Assembly: GCF_000717915.1 (NCBI RefSeq)
Contig: NZ_JOCX01000013.1
Coordinates: 62,001-126,000, forward strand
Length of the DNA: 64,000 nt
From: Streptomyces sp. NRRL S-244
Lineage (GTDB): Bacteria > Actinomycetota > Actinomycetes > Streptomycetales > Streptomycetaceae
Direction: 5' to 3'
Within the stretch, counting starts at the first letter, position 1; every line of letters begins with the position of its first letter. Below, in pieces: positions 1-8,884 of this stretch. The position numbers were made by a program, and so were the translations under genes. The notes beneath the pieces were generated by a model. It was not told the origin of the DNA. It saw nothing but the letters and a program-made list of their open reading frames with translations, and ran no database searches.

Positions 1-233
1 GAGCCCGCCGCGACGACGGTGCCGGAGACGTCCCAGCCGACGACGGCCGGCAGGACCGGGGAGGGGATGTCGCCCCGGCGCACGGCCAGGTCCACCGGGT
101 TCACCGCGGCGGCGGCCACCCGGACGAGGATCTCGCCCGGCCCCGGCCGCGGGGTCCGCGTCTCGGAGACGGCGAGCACCTCCGGCGGCCCGTAGCTGTT
201 GATGACGACGGCCTTCATGACGGCGGCTTTCAT
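1..233 (-). CDS. Quinone oxidoreductase-like MDR protein, N-terminal part
   Basis: Partial gene: the first about 77 residues are visible and the rest lies left of the window. It reads MKAAVMKAVVINSYGPPEVL and then a GxGE-type GroES-like fold with AAAVNPVDLAVRRGD, typical of zinc-independent NADPH:quinone oxidoreductases of the medium-chain dehydrogenase/reductase superfamily. The ATG at 233-231 overlaps the TGA of the upstream acyltransferase as ATGA, so the two are translationally coupled. A second in-frame ATG at 218-216 is an alternative start. The substrate cannot be inferred. Its position at the distal end of the cyclitol cluster makes a tailoring redox role possible but unproven. Confidence 0.75.
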   Translation of the reverse strand, partial: MKAAVMKAVVINSYGPPEVLAVSETRTPRPGPGEILVRVAAAAVNPVDLAVRRGDIPSPVLPAVVGWDVSGTVVAAG

Positions 234-1396
234 GTGGTGACTGCCTTTCGGGTCCGCCCCAGGTGGCGCATCGCCGGCTTTTCCACGGCCACGTACAGCA
301 GCCAAGCCACGACGAGGGTCGCCAGTGCCTCGAGCACCAGTACGCCGATGCCGGCGGCGGTGCCGAAGAACTTCTCGGGGCCGAGGAGTTCACGTACGAC
401 GTTGAGCAGGATGAGATGGACCATGTAGAAGGCGAAGGAGACTTCGCCGAGCCAGATCAGCGGCCGGCTGCGCAGCACCGAGGGGCGGCCGGAGACGTCC
501 TTGAGGGCGACCGCCGGGATCAACAGGGCCATGGGGACGACGAAGACCGCGTCGAGTGCGTACAGCCACGGGACGTGGAGGGACAGGGCGTACGCCGCCA
601 CGCAGGCGAGCGCGGCGGGCAGCGGCTTGACGCCGAAGCGCCGGCCGGTGACGACGATGCGCGCCATCAGCATCCCGAGGACGAAGTCCAGGGCGCGTAC
701 GGGCGGGAGCATGTACACGCTCCAGTACTGCCAGACGGAGGCCGCGGAGCCCTCGGGCATCGGCGGGTTCACCGGCAGCACCAGGTAGGCGAGGGTCGGT
801 ACGGCGATCACCGCGGCGGCGGTCCCGGCGGCCCAGTGCCACAGCCGGTCCGACGGGATCCTCTTGATCCAGCGCAGGAACAGCGGGAAGCAGAGGTAGA
901 AGAAGAGCTCGCAGGCGAGCGACCAACTGGGCGGGTTCACACCGAGGAAGACGGAGAACTCCGGGATCCAGGCGTGGACGAGGAACAGGTTCGGCACGGC
1001 CTGCCACCACTGGGTGGTGGCTCCGGCGAGCAGTGCCAGGGCGAGCACCCAGGTGACCAGGTGGTTCGGGTAGACCTTGAAGAAGCGCCGGCGCCAGAAC
1101 TGCCGGGCCGGGTCGCCGGGCCGTGCCGACCAGGTCAGCACGAATCCGCTGAGGATGAAGAAGAAGCTCACCCCGGCCCATCCCGCGTTGCTGAACAGCC
1201 ACCGGTATCCGTCGGCGACGTCCTTCGAGGCGAACGGATTGAGCGCGGGCAGGGCGAGCGAGGAGTGGTAGCCGAACACCAGCAGGGCAGCGAAGAACCG
1301 CAGGCCGGTCAGGGAAGGGAGCCGGCCGTGCACGGCCCGGTGGGGCTCGGTGGCGTGCTCCGTCGGTATCGCGGCAGGTTCCGCGGTCGTGGACAA
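230..1396 (-). CDS. Acyltransferase family 3 (OafA/YrhL type) membrane protein, intact copy
   Basis: A 388-residue integral membrane O-acyltransferase of the acyltransferase-3 family, which moves acyl groups from cytoplasmic acyl-CoA to sugars or other hydroxyls at the membrane. The N-terminal family motif LPSLTGLRFFAALLVF with its His (YHSS) lies near residues 27-45. SFFFILSGFVLTW follows, and the protein carries about ten hydrophobic segments. The start is TTG at 1396, preceded by GGAGAG at good spacing. This is the full-length member of three related genes here (with 2417-3436 and the broken 3452-4415) and serves as the reference for judging their deletions. It lies downstream of the cyclitol genes, so O-acylation of the cyclitol product is a reasonable but untested inference. 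Confidence 0.85.
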   Translation of the reverse strand: MSTTAEPAAIPTEHATEPHRAVHGRLPSLTGLRFFAALLVFGYHSSLALPALNPFASKDVADGYRWLFSNAGWAGVSFFFILSGFVLTWSARPGDPARQFWRRRFFKVYPNHLVTWVLALALLAGATTQWWQAVPNLFLVHAWIPEFSVFLGVNPPSWSLACELFFYLCFPLFLRWIKRIPSDRLWHWAAGTAAAVIAVPTLAYLVLPVNPPMPEGSAASVWQYWSVYMLPPVRALDFVLGMLMARIVVTGRRFGVKPLPAALACVAAYALSLHVPWLYALDAVFVVPMALLIPAVALKDVSGRPSVLRSRPLIWLGEVSFAFYMVHLILLNVVRELLGPEKFFGTAAGIGVLVLEALATLVVAWLLYVAVEKPAMRHLGRTRKAVTT

Positions 1397-1480
1397 GGTG
1401 TCTCTCCGGAGGAAGGCGTAAGGCGGGAGCTGGAGGCGGGAAGGGGAGCGGGGGCGGGGCCGTGCCGGCCGGAGCGGGCG

Positions 1481-1519
1481 GGCCGGAGCGGGCGGGCCGG
1501 TGGAACCCCCGCTCCGGCC
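1481..1519 (-). terminator. GC hairpin after the alpha/beta hydrolase gene
   Basis: A 12-bp perfect stem, 1481-1492 with 1508-1519, separated by 15 nt. The left arm is duplicated in tandem (1467-1478 is the same 12 nt), giving two alternative pairings. It lies between the hydrolase stop and the next acyltransferase start, so it may be a factor-independent terminator without a U tract, as is common in Streptomyces, or a partial attenuator. Confidence 0.45.
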
Positions 1520-1540
1520 CCGCGGAGACGAACGGCCCGG

Positions 1541-2323
1541 TCAGTCCCGGTCGAGGAATCCGGTGAGCAGCTCGACGAGTTCGGCCGTCTTCTCGAAGAT
1601 GACCATGTGGCCGCTCTCCAGCTCCGCGTACTCGCTGCCCGCGACGGCCGCGTGCAGTTCCCGCGAGTGCTCCACGGGGATGAGTACGTCCCGGGTGGAG
1701 CCGATCACCAGGGTGGGGGCGGTGATGGCGGGGAGCCGGTCGGTGATGTCGACGTGGTGGTCGAGCTCGATCTGCTGCAGCGTCCACTCCTCGGCCTTGA
1801 TCCCGGCGACGGTGGCCTTGACGCCCTCGCTGCCGAAGCCGGCGAGGAAGGGCGGCGAGAAGATCAGCAGCGCGCTGTACGCGGCGAAGGCCTCCTCGTC
1901 GACGGCCGGGAGCCGCCGCCACAGGTCGGTGGCCAGCTGCTGGCGCGGGTCGTCGTTGCGGGCCCAGCCGTTGATGACCACGAGGCGGCGCACGAGTTCG
2001 GGGTGCTTGGCCGCGGCGGCGGCCGCGACGACCGCACCGAGGGAGAAGCCGACGATGTCGAAGGGCTCGTCGGTGACCGCGCGGGCCGCGCCGATCGCCT
2101 GCTCCACCAGCTCGTCCAGGCTCAGCTCGTCCGCGTGCAGCGGGGTCCGGCCGCTGCCCGAGCAGTCGGGGGTGATGACGGTGTGGCGGTCGGTGAAGTG
2201 CTCGCGGATGTGCCCGAACTGGGCCTCGCCGTGACCGCCCGTACCGTGCACGAACAGCAGGCCCGGGCCGCTGCCCTCGGCGGTGTACCGGACGGGGGTG
2301 CCATTGACGTCGATCGTGGGCAT
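1541..2323 (-). CDS. Alpha/beta hydrolase
   Basis: A 260-residue soluble alpha/beta-hydrolase-fold protein. The oxyanion-hole region is FVHGTGGHG (about residues 24-32). The nucleophile elbow is GFSLG (Ser about 95), the acid is probably in GSTRDVLIP, and the catalytic His is in ESGHMVIFE near the C terminus. Length and motif order match the haloperoxidase/ester-hydrolase branch. ATG 2323 follows GGAG with a 5-nt spacer. It lies between two acyltransferase-3 genes, so deacylation of an acylated intermediate or product is conceivable. The family is too broad for a substrate call. Confidence 0.85.
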   Translation of the reverse strand: MPTIDVNGTPVRYTAEGSGPGLLFVHGTGGHGEAQFGHIREHFTDRHTVITPDCSGSGRTPLHADELSLDELVEQAIGAARAVTDEPFDIVGFSLGAVVAAAAAAKHPELVRRLVVINGWARNDDPRQQLATDLWRRLPAVDEEAFAAYSALLIFSPPFLAGFGSEGVKATVAGIKAEEWTLQQIELDHHVDITDRLPAITAPTLVIGSTRDVLIPVEHSRELHAAVAGSEYAELESGHMVIFEKTAELVELLTGFLDRD

Positions 2324-2416
2324 GGACGCTCCTCAGGATGCGAAGTGGTGATGTGGAAATCGTTGGGGGAAAGGGGAAAGGAGGAAAAGGGACAGGGAAG
2401 CGGGATGAAGCGCCCT

Positions 2417-3436
2417 TCAGCGCAGGGCGGGAGCGGGCTCCCGCTCTTCCCGGGCGGGTTCGGCCGCGGCCGAACGGCGCGGAGCCGGGCGGGCCCACCG
2501 CCGCATGACGGGGCGTTCCACGCACACCAGGAGCAGCCAGCCGACCAGCAGGGTGGCGAGGAAGAAGCCGAGGAGGACCAGGACGCCGGGCAGGGGTGCG
2601 AAGAGCTTCTCGTCCATCAGGGCCGTGCGGCCGAAATACATCACCACGTACTGGGCGAGGTAGAAGCCGAAGGAGACCTCGCCGAGCCACTGCATGGTGC
2701 GGCCGCGCAGTACGGTCGGCGCGCCTTCGACGTCGGCCCGGGCCACCGCGCAGATCAGCAGCGCGACGGGGACGATGGTCGCGACGTTGAGCCCGTACAG
2801 GAACGGCACCGCCAGCGCCACGGCGTAGCCGACCACGCACAGCGCGGCGGCCGGGAGGATCCGGATCCGGGGGAACGCCCCGGCCAGTACGAGCCGGGCC
2901 AGGATCATGCCGAGCACGAACTCGAACATCCGCACCGGCGGGAAGAGCAGGTAGAAGAGCAGCTCGGAGCAGAGCGACCAGCTCGGCGGATTCACGCTGA
3001 TGAAGGTGGCGTGCTGCGGGAACCAGGAGTGGATCAGGAAGAGGTTCGGCAGCCACGCGGACAGCGGGGTCATCGCGCCGGCGAACAGCACCATGGCGAG
3101 CGCCCACATCACGATGTGGTTGGGGAAGATCTTCAGCAGGCGCCGGCGCCAGAACCCCGTGATCGTGTCGTTCGGCTTGGCCGACCAGGTCAGCACGAAT
3201 CCGCTGAGCACGAAGAAGAACGAGACCCCCATCCAGCCGGCCTTGCTGAACAGCCAGCGGAATCCTTCCTCCCAGCCCTGGTCGGCGAACGGGTTCATGG
3301 GCGGGTCGCTGAAGGTCGCGTGGAAGAAGAAGACCAGGGCGGCGGCGATGAAGCGCAGCCCCGTCAGCGAGGGGAGCTTGGATCTGGAAGGCCCGGGAGC
3401 CGCGCTCGGGGCGGCGGTCGGGGAAGGCGAGGTCAT
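2417..3436 (-). CDS. Acyltransferase family 3 protein with internal in-frame deletion
   Basis: 339 residues. It carries the family start LPSLTGLRFIAAALVFFFH and is close to the 230-1396 gene, but about 60 residues are missing where FYLLFP runs straight into PVRMFEF. The intact paralogue has roughly two extra transmembrane helices there. The reading frame is kept, so a protein is made, but topology after the junction would change and activity is doubtful. DNA from about 2700 to 2943 is almost identical to 3740-3980 of the next copy, indicating recent duplication or gene conversion. The stop is 93 nt from the hydrolase start and the ATG is 15 nt from the pseudogene end. Confidence 0.7.
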   Translation of the reverse strand: MTSPSPTAAPSAAPGPSRSKLPSLTGLRFIAAALVFFFHATFSDPPMNPFADQGWEEGFRWLFSKAGWMGVSFFFVLSGFVLTWSAKPNDTITGFWRRRLLKIFPNHIVMWALAMVLFAGAMTPLSAWLPNLFLIHSWFPQHATFISVNPPSWSLCSELLFYLLFPPVRMFEFVLGMILARLVLAGAFPRIRILPAAALCVVGYAVALAVPFLYGLNVATIVPVALLICAVARADVEGAPTVLRGRTMQWLGEVSFGFYLAQYVVMYFGRTALMDEKLFAPLPGVLVLLGFFLATLLVGWLLLVCVERPVMRRWARPAPRRSAAAEPAREEREPAPALR

Positions 3437-3451
3437 GGGAGCGAGGACCTT

Positions 3452-4415
3452 TCAGGAGACGTGGGTCAGCGGGCGCTGCGGCGGGGCCTCGGCGGGAGCC
3501 TCCTGCTCCCGGTCCCGGCGGCGGGGGCGGGCCCAGCGGCGCATCGCCGGACGTTCCACGCAGACCAGGAGCAGCCAGCCGAGGGCGAGCGCACCGGCGA
3601 ACTCGGCGGCCACGACGGCGATGCCGGTCGGGGTCGCGTACGTCCGGTGCTCCATCAGCGTCGTGCGGGCGAAGGACAGGACGATCTGCTGGGCGAGGTA
3701 GAAGCCGAAGGAGACCTCGCCGAGCCACCGCATCGTGCGGCCGCGCAGCACCGTCGGTGTGCCTTCGACGTCGGCCCGGGCCACCGCGCAGATCAGCAGC
3801 GCTACGGGGACGATGGTCGCGACGTTGAGCCCGTACAGGAACGGCACCGCCAGCGCCACGGCGTAGCCGACCACGCACAGCACGGCGGCCGGGAGGATCC
3901 GGATCCGGGGGAACGCCCCGGCCAGTACGAGCCGGGCCAGGATCATGCCGAGCACGAACTCGAACATCCGCACCGGCGGGACAGGAAGGGGTGTTGAGCC
4001 CCATGTGGACGGCCGGGTCGGGGAACCACGACTGGATCAGGAAGAGGTTCGGCAGCCAGACCTTCAGCGGGACGGCCGTTCCGGCGAACAGCACGATGGT
4101 CAGCGCCCACGTGGCGATGTGGTTGGGGAAGATCTTCAGCAGGCGCCGCCGCCAGAACCCCGTGATCGTGTCGTTCGGCTTGGCCGACCAGGTCAGCACG
4201 AACCCGCTGAGCACGAAGAAGAACGAGACCCCCATCCAGCCGGCCTTGCTGAACAGCCAGCGGAAGCCGTCGGCGACGCCCTCGTCGGCGAACGGGTTCA
4301 TCGAGATGAAGATCAGGGAGGCGTGGAAGAAGAAGACCAGGGCGGCGGCGATGAACCGCAGTCCCGTCAGCGAAGGGAGCTTGGGTCTGGCGGGCGGGGC
4401 GAGGCTGCTGGACAT
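3452..4415 (-). pseudogene. Acyltransferase family 3 gene broken by a frameshifting deletion
   Basis: The 5' part (ATG 4415, MSSSLAPPARPKLPSLTG) reads normally to GLNTPS and then shifts frame near 3980. The 3' part (PVRMFEFVLGM onward, stop 3454-3452) continues in another frame. Compared with the intact paralogue, everything from the WSLACE region to the PPVR motif is gone (about 75 residues), and the deletion is not a multiple of three. The right edge of the deletion is the same motif as in the neighbouring copy. It could be a true pseudogene, or a collapse of near-identical repeats during assembly. Confidence 0.75.
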
Positions 4416-4450
4416 GGGGCTGGCTGGCTCTCTCGTTCGGTGGACGCGGT

Positions 4451-5641
4451 TCAGGAGGCCGACGCGGCGGTGGCGGTCTCGGCGCCGACGGCCTTCGGGC
4501 GGCGGCGGGCGGCACGCACGGTCTGGGTGAGCAGCAGGGCGCCGAGGGCGGTGAACGCGGCGGCGCCGATCGTCACGGCGCGGGTGCCGAAGCCCTGGTC
4601 GATGACCTGTCCGCCGGCCCAGGAGCCGAGCGCGGCGCCGAGGCCGAACGCGGACATGTTGACGGTGAGGGACAGCGTCGGCGCGTCCGCCGCGGCGGAG
4701 AGGACCTTGGCCTGGAGTCCGGGGATCAGGGCGAAGGTGGCCATCGAGAACAGGATCAGGAACACGGCCGTGCCGATCGCCGAGGGGGCGGCGAACCAGT
4801 ACAGGAGGCACACGGCGGCGAGCGTCCAGGACTGGCGGAAGACGGCCGCGTCGGCGGACCGGTTCGCGGACCTGCCGCCGATGGTGTTGCCCGCGATGGA
4901 CCCCAGACCGTAGGCGACGAGCACGACGGGAACCCAGGCCGAGGGGAAGTGCCCGACGTCGGTGAGCAGCGGCACCATGTACGTGATCAGCGTGAACATG
5001 CCGCCGGAGCACAGGACGGTGGCCAGGACGGTGCCGACCACCTGCCAGTCCTTGAACACCCTCAGCTCGTGCGCGGCCGATGAGCCGGCCGTGCGCCCGT
5101 CGTCCGGGATCACCAGCAGGATCAGGGCCGCGGCGACCAGGGCGAGTACGGCGACGCTGCCGAAGGTGGCGCGCCAGTTCAGCTGTTGGGCGACCAGGGT
5201 GCCGAGGGGCACGCCGAGCACCGTCGCCAGGTTGACGCCGAGCTGGGTGGCCGCGACGGCGGAGCCCTCGCGTCCTTCGGCGGCCATGCCGCCCGCGGTG
5301 ACGACGCAGACGGCGAGGAAGGTGCCGTGGATGACGGCGGTCAGCATGCGGCCGACGACCAGGAGGTCGAAGGTGGGCGCCAGGCTGGAGACGACGTTGC
5401 CGGCGACGGAGACCAGGAGCAGCGCCACGAGCAGGTACTTGCGGCGGATGCGGGTGGAGACGGCGGTGACGATCGGCCCTCCGACGACCACGGTCAGCGC
5501 GTAGACCGTGACGAGGAGGCCGGCGGTGGGGATGGTCACCGACAGGTCTGCGGCCAGGTCGCCCAGCATTCCGCTGGGCGCGAGTTCGGCGGTGCCGACG
5601 CAGAAGATGGCCAGGATCAATACAGCCATACGGGACCGCAT
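4451..5641 (-). CDS. MFS transporter (DHA1 drug/sugar efflux type)
   Basis: A 396-residue, twelve-helix major facilitator. MRSRMAVLILAIFCVGTAEL begins helix 1, and GPIVTAVSTRIRRK gives the cytoplasmic loop 2-3 motif of the family. It resembles AraJ/Cmx-type exporters (sugar efflux, chloramphenicol resistance). ATG 5641 is chosen over an upstream start at 5701 because GAGAGG sits 6 nt before it. The gene has its own 127-bp upstream region with an inverted repeat and is probably a separate transcript from the cyclitol operon. A role in exporting the cluster product is inferred from position only. Confidence 0.85.
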   Translation of the reverse strand: MRSRMAVLILAIFCVGTAELAPSGMLGDLAADLSVTIPTAGLLVTVYALTVVVGGPIVTAVSTRIRRKYLLVALLLVSVAGNVVSSLAPTFDLLVVGRMLTAVIHGTFLAVCVVTAGGMAAEGREGSAVAATQLGVNLATVLGVPLGTLVAQQLNWRATFGSVAVLALVAAALILLVIPDDGRTAGSSAAHELRVFKDWQVVGTVLATVLCSGGMFTLITYMVPLLTDVGHFPSAWVPVVLVAYGLGSIAGNTIGGRSANRSADAAVFRQSWTLAAVCLLYWFAAPSAIGTAVFLILFSMATFALIPGLQAKVLSAAADAPTLSLTVNMSAFGLGAALGSWAGGQVIDQGFGTRAVTIGAAAFTALGALLLTQTVRAARRRPKAVGAETATAASAS

Positions 5642-5725
5642 GAATTGCCTCTCGTGAGCAGCGGGCAGCGGTGGGAGGAGGTCGGAGGAATCGGCGTACA
5701 CAAAGCCGTTTTCAAAGCCTCGGGA

Positions 5726-5740
5726 TGACTCTAGTAGTCA
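5726..5740. promoter_or_regulatory. Inverted repeat TGACT-N5-AGTCA, possible operator
   Basis: A 15-bp palindrome about 85 nt upstream of the MFS start at 5641, in an unusually AT-rich pocket next to the stop of the preceding transporter gene. It looks like a repressor site controlling the efflux gene. No regulator gene is adjacent, so the binding protein is unknown. Confidence 0.35.
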
Positions 5741-5768
5741 GCTGTCTCATATACAAGCAGCTTGAGCA

Positions 5769-7016
5769 CTAAGAGAGCGCTGGGACCGGCCGACGCACGA
5801 AAACGACGGCCAGGACCACCGCCGCGAGCACGAGCGACACCGTCGGCAGCCAGGCGGCCGACCGGCCGAGAAGCGCGGCGCCCAGTGCGGATCCGCCGGC
5901 GATCCCGATCTGGAAACCGGTGACGTAGACCGAGGAGGCCCGGTCGGCGTCCCGTGCCGCCAGGCGCATGACCGCCGTCTGGAACACCGGCCCGGCGGCG
6001 GCGAACGCCCCGCCCCACACGGCGACGGCGACGCCGACGACGGCGTACTGCACCGCACGCGGAGCCGGTACGAACGCGAGGGCCAGGAGGCCCACTCCGG
6101 CCGCGAACGCCGCCATGGTCACGGTCGCCGCGCGCTGCGGGGCGCGGTCGTTGTGCCGGCCGATGAGGTAGGTCCCTGCGGCCCCCGCGACACCGAAGGC
6201 CGCCAGCAGCACGACGACCGCGCCCGGAGCACCGGTGACCTCGGTGACGATGAGGGCGAAGTACGTGTAGCTGAGGAAGTGCGCGGTGACGAGCACCACC
6301 GCGACGCCGCACAGGGTCAGGACCGCGGGCCAGTCCACCCGGCCCTCTTCCGCGGACGCGGACGCGGGAGCGGACGGGGCCGCGTCCGGGGCGTCCTGCG
6401 TTCGCGTGGGGCCGGTCCGCCGCGGCCGCAGGGCCCAGGTGAGCGCGTACGTCACCGCCACCGTGGCGGCCGCCAGCACCAGAGCGGTGGCCCGCCAGCC
6501 GATCATCCCGCCGACGAGCGCCGTACCGGGACTGCCCACGATCGCCGCGAGCGACGCACCGCCGAACACCGCGGCGGTGGCGGTTCCCACGTGCTCACGC
6601 GGTACCAGGGCCGCGGCCGCCGGGGCGATCAGCGACCACAGCACCCCGTGGGTCAGCGCCGCGGCGACCCGGCTGACGGCCATCATGGCGAACCCGGTCG
6701 AAGCGGCGGCGAGCACCTCCGCGACGACCAGGACCCCGAGCGAGACCATCAGGGCCGTGCCGCGCGAGACGCGCGCGGCGAGCGCCACGGTCGGCACCGT
6801 GACCACGGCGGCGACCACGGCGTATCCGCTGATGAGCAGCCCGACCTGAGCGGCCGTGACCTCGAGGTCGGCAGCGATGTCCGTGATGAGCCCGACCGGG
6901 AAGACCTCGAAGGTGACGTACACGAACGCGGCCCCGGCGAGCACGGCCAGTCGTGCCGCGGTGGGTGCGTCGATCCGCCCGGCCGCCGCGGGCGCGGGCG
7001 CGGCCGTACGGCTCAT
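5769..7016 (-). CDS. MFS transporter, last gene of the cyclitol operon
   Basis: A 415-residue, twelve-helix major facilitator with the opening helix VLAGAAFVYVTFEVFPVG. A cytoplasmic central loop rich in Ala, Pro and acidic residues spans about positions 200-230. It is distinct from the 4451-5641 transporter but in the same broad exporter class. ATG 7016 overlaps the preceding dehydrogenase stop as ATGA, so it is co-translated with the biosynthetic genes. That makes it the best candidate for export of the cyclitol product. Confidence 0.85.
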   Translation of the reverse strand: MSRTAAPAPAAAGRIDAPTAARLAVLAGAAFVYVTFEVFPVGLITDIAADLEVTAAQVGLLISGYAVVAAVVTVPTVALAARVSRGTALMVSLGVLVVAEVLAAASTGFAMMAVSRVAAALTHGVLWSLIAPAAAALVPREHVGTATAAVFGGASLAAIVGSPGTALVGGMIGWRATALVLAAATVAVTYALTWALRPRRTGPTRTQDAPDAAPSAPASASAEEGRVDWPAVLTLCGVAVVLVTAHFLSYTYFALIVTEVTGAPGAVVVLLAAFGVAGAAGTYLIGRHNDRAPQRAATVTMAAFAAGVGLLALAFVPAPRAVQYAVVGVAVAVWGGAFAAAGPVFQTAVMRLAARDADRASSVYVTGFQIGIAGGSALGAALLGRSAAWLPTVSLVLAAVVLAVVFVRRPVPALS

Positions 7017-8056
7017 CGGCCCGCCTCGGCGCCGGCACCGGCGTCCGGACCGAGCCGCACCAGGACCTTGGGCCGGCCGCGCGTGCCGTCCGCCAAGCGG
7101 GCGTAAGCGGCGTCCAGTTCGCCGAGCAGGAAGACCCGGTCGACGAGGGCGTCCAGATCCACCGCGCCCCGCTCCACGAGGGCCACGAGCCGGTCCCAGT
7201 AGCCGATGCCGGACAGGACGCCGTGGACCGTGACGTCCCGGATCACCAGGGCCGCCGCGTCGAATCCGTCGACGGCGTGGTGCGGGGTCCCGAGCTGGGC
7301 CACCCGTCCGCCGGGCGCGACCAGCCCGACGGCCGCACGGACGGCGGCCGTGCTGCCGGACGCCTCGATCACGGCCTCGTACGCCCCCTCGTCCGCGTCG
7401 GCGGGTGCCGCCGAGGCGCGCAGTCCGAGGCGGCCCGCCAACTCCCGGGCGCCCGGCTGCGGGTCGAACACGACGGGGTCGGCGCCCAGAGCCCGCGCGA
7501 CCTGGGCCGCCGCCAGCCCCAGCGTGCCCGCCCCGAGGACGGCGACGCGGTCGCGGTCGCCCACCTCCAGCCGGTCCAGCGCGTGGACCGCGGCGGCGGT
7601 CGGCTCCAGCAGGGCTCCCGCCTCGTCAGAGAGCCCGTCGGGTATCCGGGTCAGGGTGTCCACCGGTACGGCGATCACCTGCGAGCCGGCGCCCGGACGG
7701 TCGCCGAGCACACCGATCTCACTGCGGTCCGGACAGTAGCGGATACGGCCTTCCCGGCACTGCGGACACCGGCCGCAGGCGCGGAAGTTGTGCCCCGAGA
7801 CCCGCTGTCCCGACAGGGCCGGGTCCACGCCGGCGCCGAGGCCGACCACCGTGCCCAGCCACTCGTGCCCCGGGACGAAGGGGTAGCGCTTCAGGCCGTC
7901 GCGGAGATAGTTGCTGGTGCCGTCGTAGAAACCGAGGTCGGTTCCGCACAGGCCCAGCAGACGCACCCGGACCAGGACCTCCCCGGGGCCCGGTTCGGGC
8001 GGGTCGACCTCCGCGACCGACAGGGTGCGGGGGCCGGTGAGCTGAATGGATTTCAT
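7013..8056 (-). CDS. Zinc-dependent medium-chain dehydrogenase (sorbitol/threonine dehydrogenase-like)
   Basis: 347 residues. Catalytic zinc region: GLCGTDLGFYDG (Cys about 37) and PGHEWLG (His-Glu about 63). The structural zinc lobe is complete (CGRCPQCREGRIRYC, four Cys). The Rossmann motif is VLGAGTLGLAAAQ near residue 170, so NAD(P) oxidation of a secondary alcohol is expected. ATG 8056 lies 9 nt after the isomerase stop, with GAGGA overlapping that stop region. In C7-cyclitol pathways, dehydrogenases of this class (such as AcbL in acarbose) act on the cyclitol ring. A similar step here is inferred. Confidence 0.85.
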   Translation of the reverse strand: MKSIQLTGPRTLSVAEVDPPEPGPGEVLVRVRLLGLCGTDLGFYDGTSNYLRDGLKRYPFVPGHEWLGTVVGLGAGVDPALSGQRVSGHNFRACGRCPQCREGRIRYCPDRSEIGVLGDRPGAGSQVIAVPVDTLTRIPDGLSDEAGALLEPTAAAVHALDRLEVGDRDRVAVLGAGTLGLAAAQVARALGADPVVFDPQPGARELAGRLGLRASAAPADADEGAYEAVIEASGSTAAVRAAVGLVAPGGRVAQLGTPHHAVDGFDAAALVIRDVTVHGVLSGIGYWDRLVALVERGAVDLDALVDRVFLLGELDAAYARLADGTRGRPKVLVRLGPDAGAGAEAGR

Positions 8057-8065
8057 CGTGCGTCC

Positions 8066-8884
8066 TCATATGGGGCTGGGCCCGGCCGCGTTGCGGCAGA
8101 GCGTGACGTCCTCGCGCAGACGGTCCGGCGCCTGCCGGTAGTCGTTCTCCACCAGTACGGAGCGGACGGCGCACTGCCGCAGCAGGGCGGGCAGTGCGTG
8201 GAAGGCGGAGCCGGGCGGCGGCGCGGCTCCGCCTGCGGCGGGGGCGGGGGCGGGGTCCTTCACGTGCAGGTCCGGCAGGAGCAGCCCGTACGCCGCCACC
8301 TCCCGGGCGAAGGCCAGAGGGTCCTCCCCGGCCTCCTGGAGGTTGCCGGTGTCCAGCACCAGGCGCAGGGCCGGGCTGTCCACCGCGCGGGCGAGGGCGA
8401 GCGAGTCGCGGGGGCCGAGGGGCGACTCGTACGCGAGCGTGAGGCCCGCCTCCGCGACGCGCTCGCCCAGGGTGCGTAGGGCGTCGGCCGTACCGGCCCT
8501 CAGCCGCTCGGTCCTCGGCAGGCTCCGCCGGAATCCCGGGACGTGGAGCACCTGCGCCCCCAGGCGCAGTGCGCAGTCCAGGGCCCGGTCCAGTACGGCG
8601 AGCGCCGCCGGCTCGGCGGTTCCGCGCTCGTCCGCCAGTCCGATGTCGTTGACGTGGTTGACCGCGAGGACGGGGACCGGGATGTCCTCGGCGATCGCCT
8701 CGGCCGCGCGCAGCTCGGCGGGGTCGCTGAGCAGGGGGCCGCGGTGGGCCCCTCCGAAGTCGAGGTGCAGCAGGTCGGATCCGGCCGCCATGGCAACGCG
8801 CGCCGCCGCCCGCCGGTCGGTGCTGATCCGCCACTGCGGCGCGGCGACCGCGAGCCCGGTGGTCGCGGCCGCCACGGCCGTCAC
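8066..8884 (-). CDS. Sugar phosphate isomerase/epimerase (AP endonuclease 2 TIM barrel)
   Basis: 272 residues. The start is the GTG at 8884-8882, which overlaps the previous gene's TGA as GTGA. The barrel shows the expected metal-binding residues: Glu in LAYESPLG, Asp in LVLDTGNLQ, His in LPDLHVKD and Glu in VLVENDY, all in order. Family members isomerise or epimerise sugars, inositols and hydroxypyruvate through an enediolate. Within this operon, epimerisation at C2 of a valiolone(-phosphate) is the most attractive role. Dehydration, as in IolE of inositol metabolism, is the alternative. Confidence 0.8.
   Translation of the reverse strand: MTAVAAATTGLAVAAPQWRISTDRRAAARVAMAAGSDLLHLDFGGAHRGPLLSDPAELRAAEAIAEDIPVPVLAVNHVNDIGLADERGTAEPAALAVLDRALDCALRLGAQVLHVPGFRRSLPRTERLRAGTADALRTLGERVAEAGLTLAYESPLGPRDSLALARAVDSPALRLVLDTGNLQEAGEDPLAFAREVAAYGLLLPDLHVKDPAPAPAAGGAAPPPGSAFHALPALLRQCAVRSVLVENDYRQAPDRLREDVTLCRNAAGPSPI

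Noticed and set aside
263..3997. 1244-residue open frame on the plus strand
   Set aside because: Antisense shadow of the acyltransferase and hydrolase genes; repetitive Glu/Gly/Arg composition typical of GC-rich noncoding frames, and no domain.
390..5012. 1540-residue minus-strand open frame
   Set aside because: Runs through several real genes in the wrong frame. Only the fragment 4415 to about 3980 is real, as the 5' part of the pseudogene.
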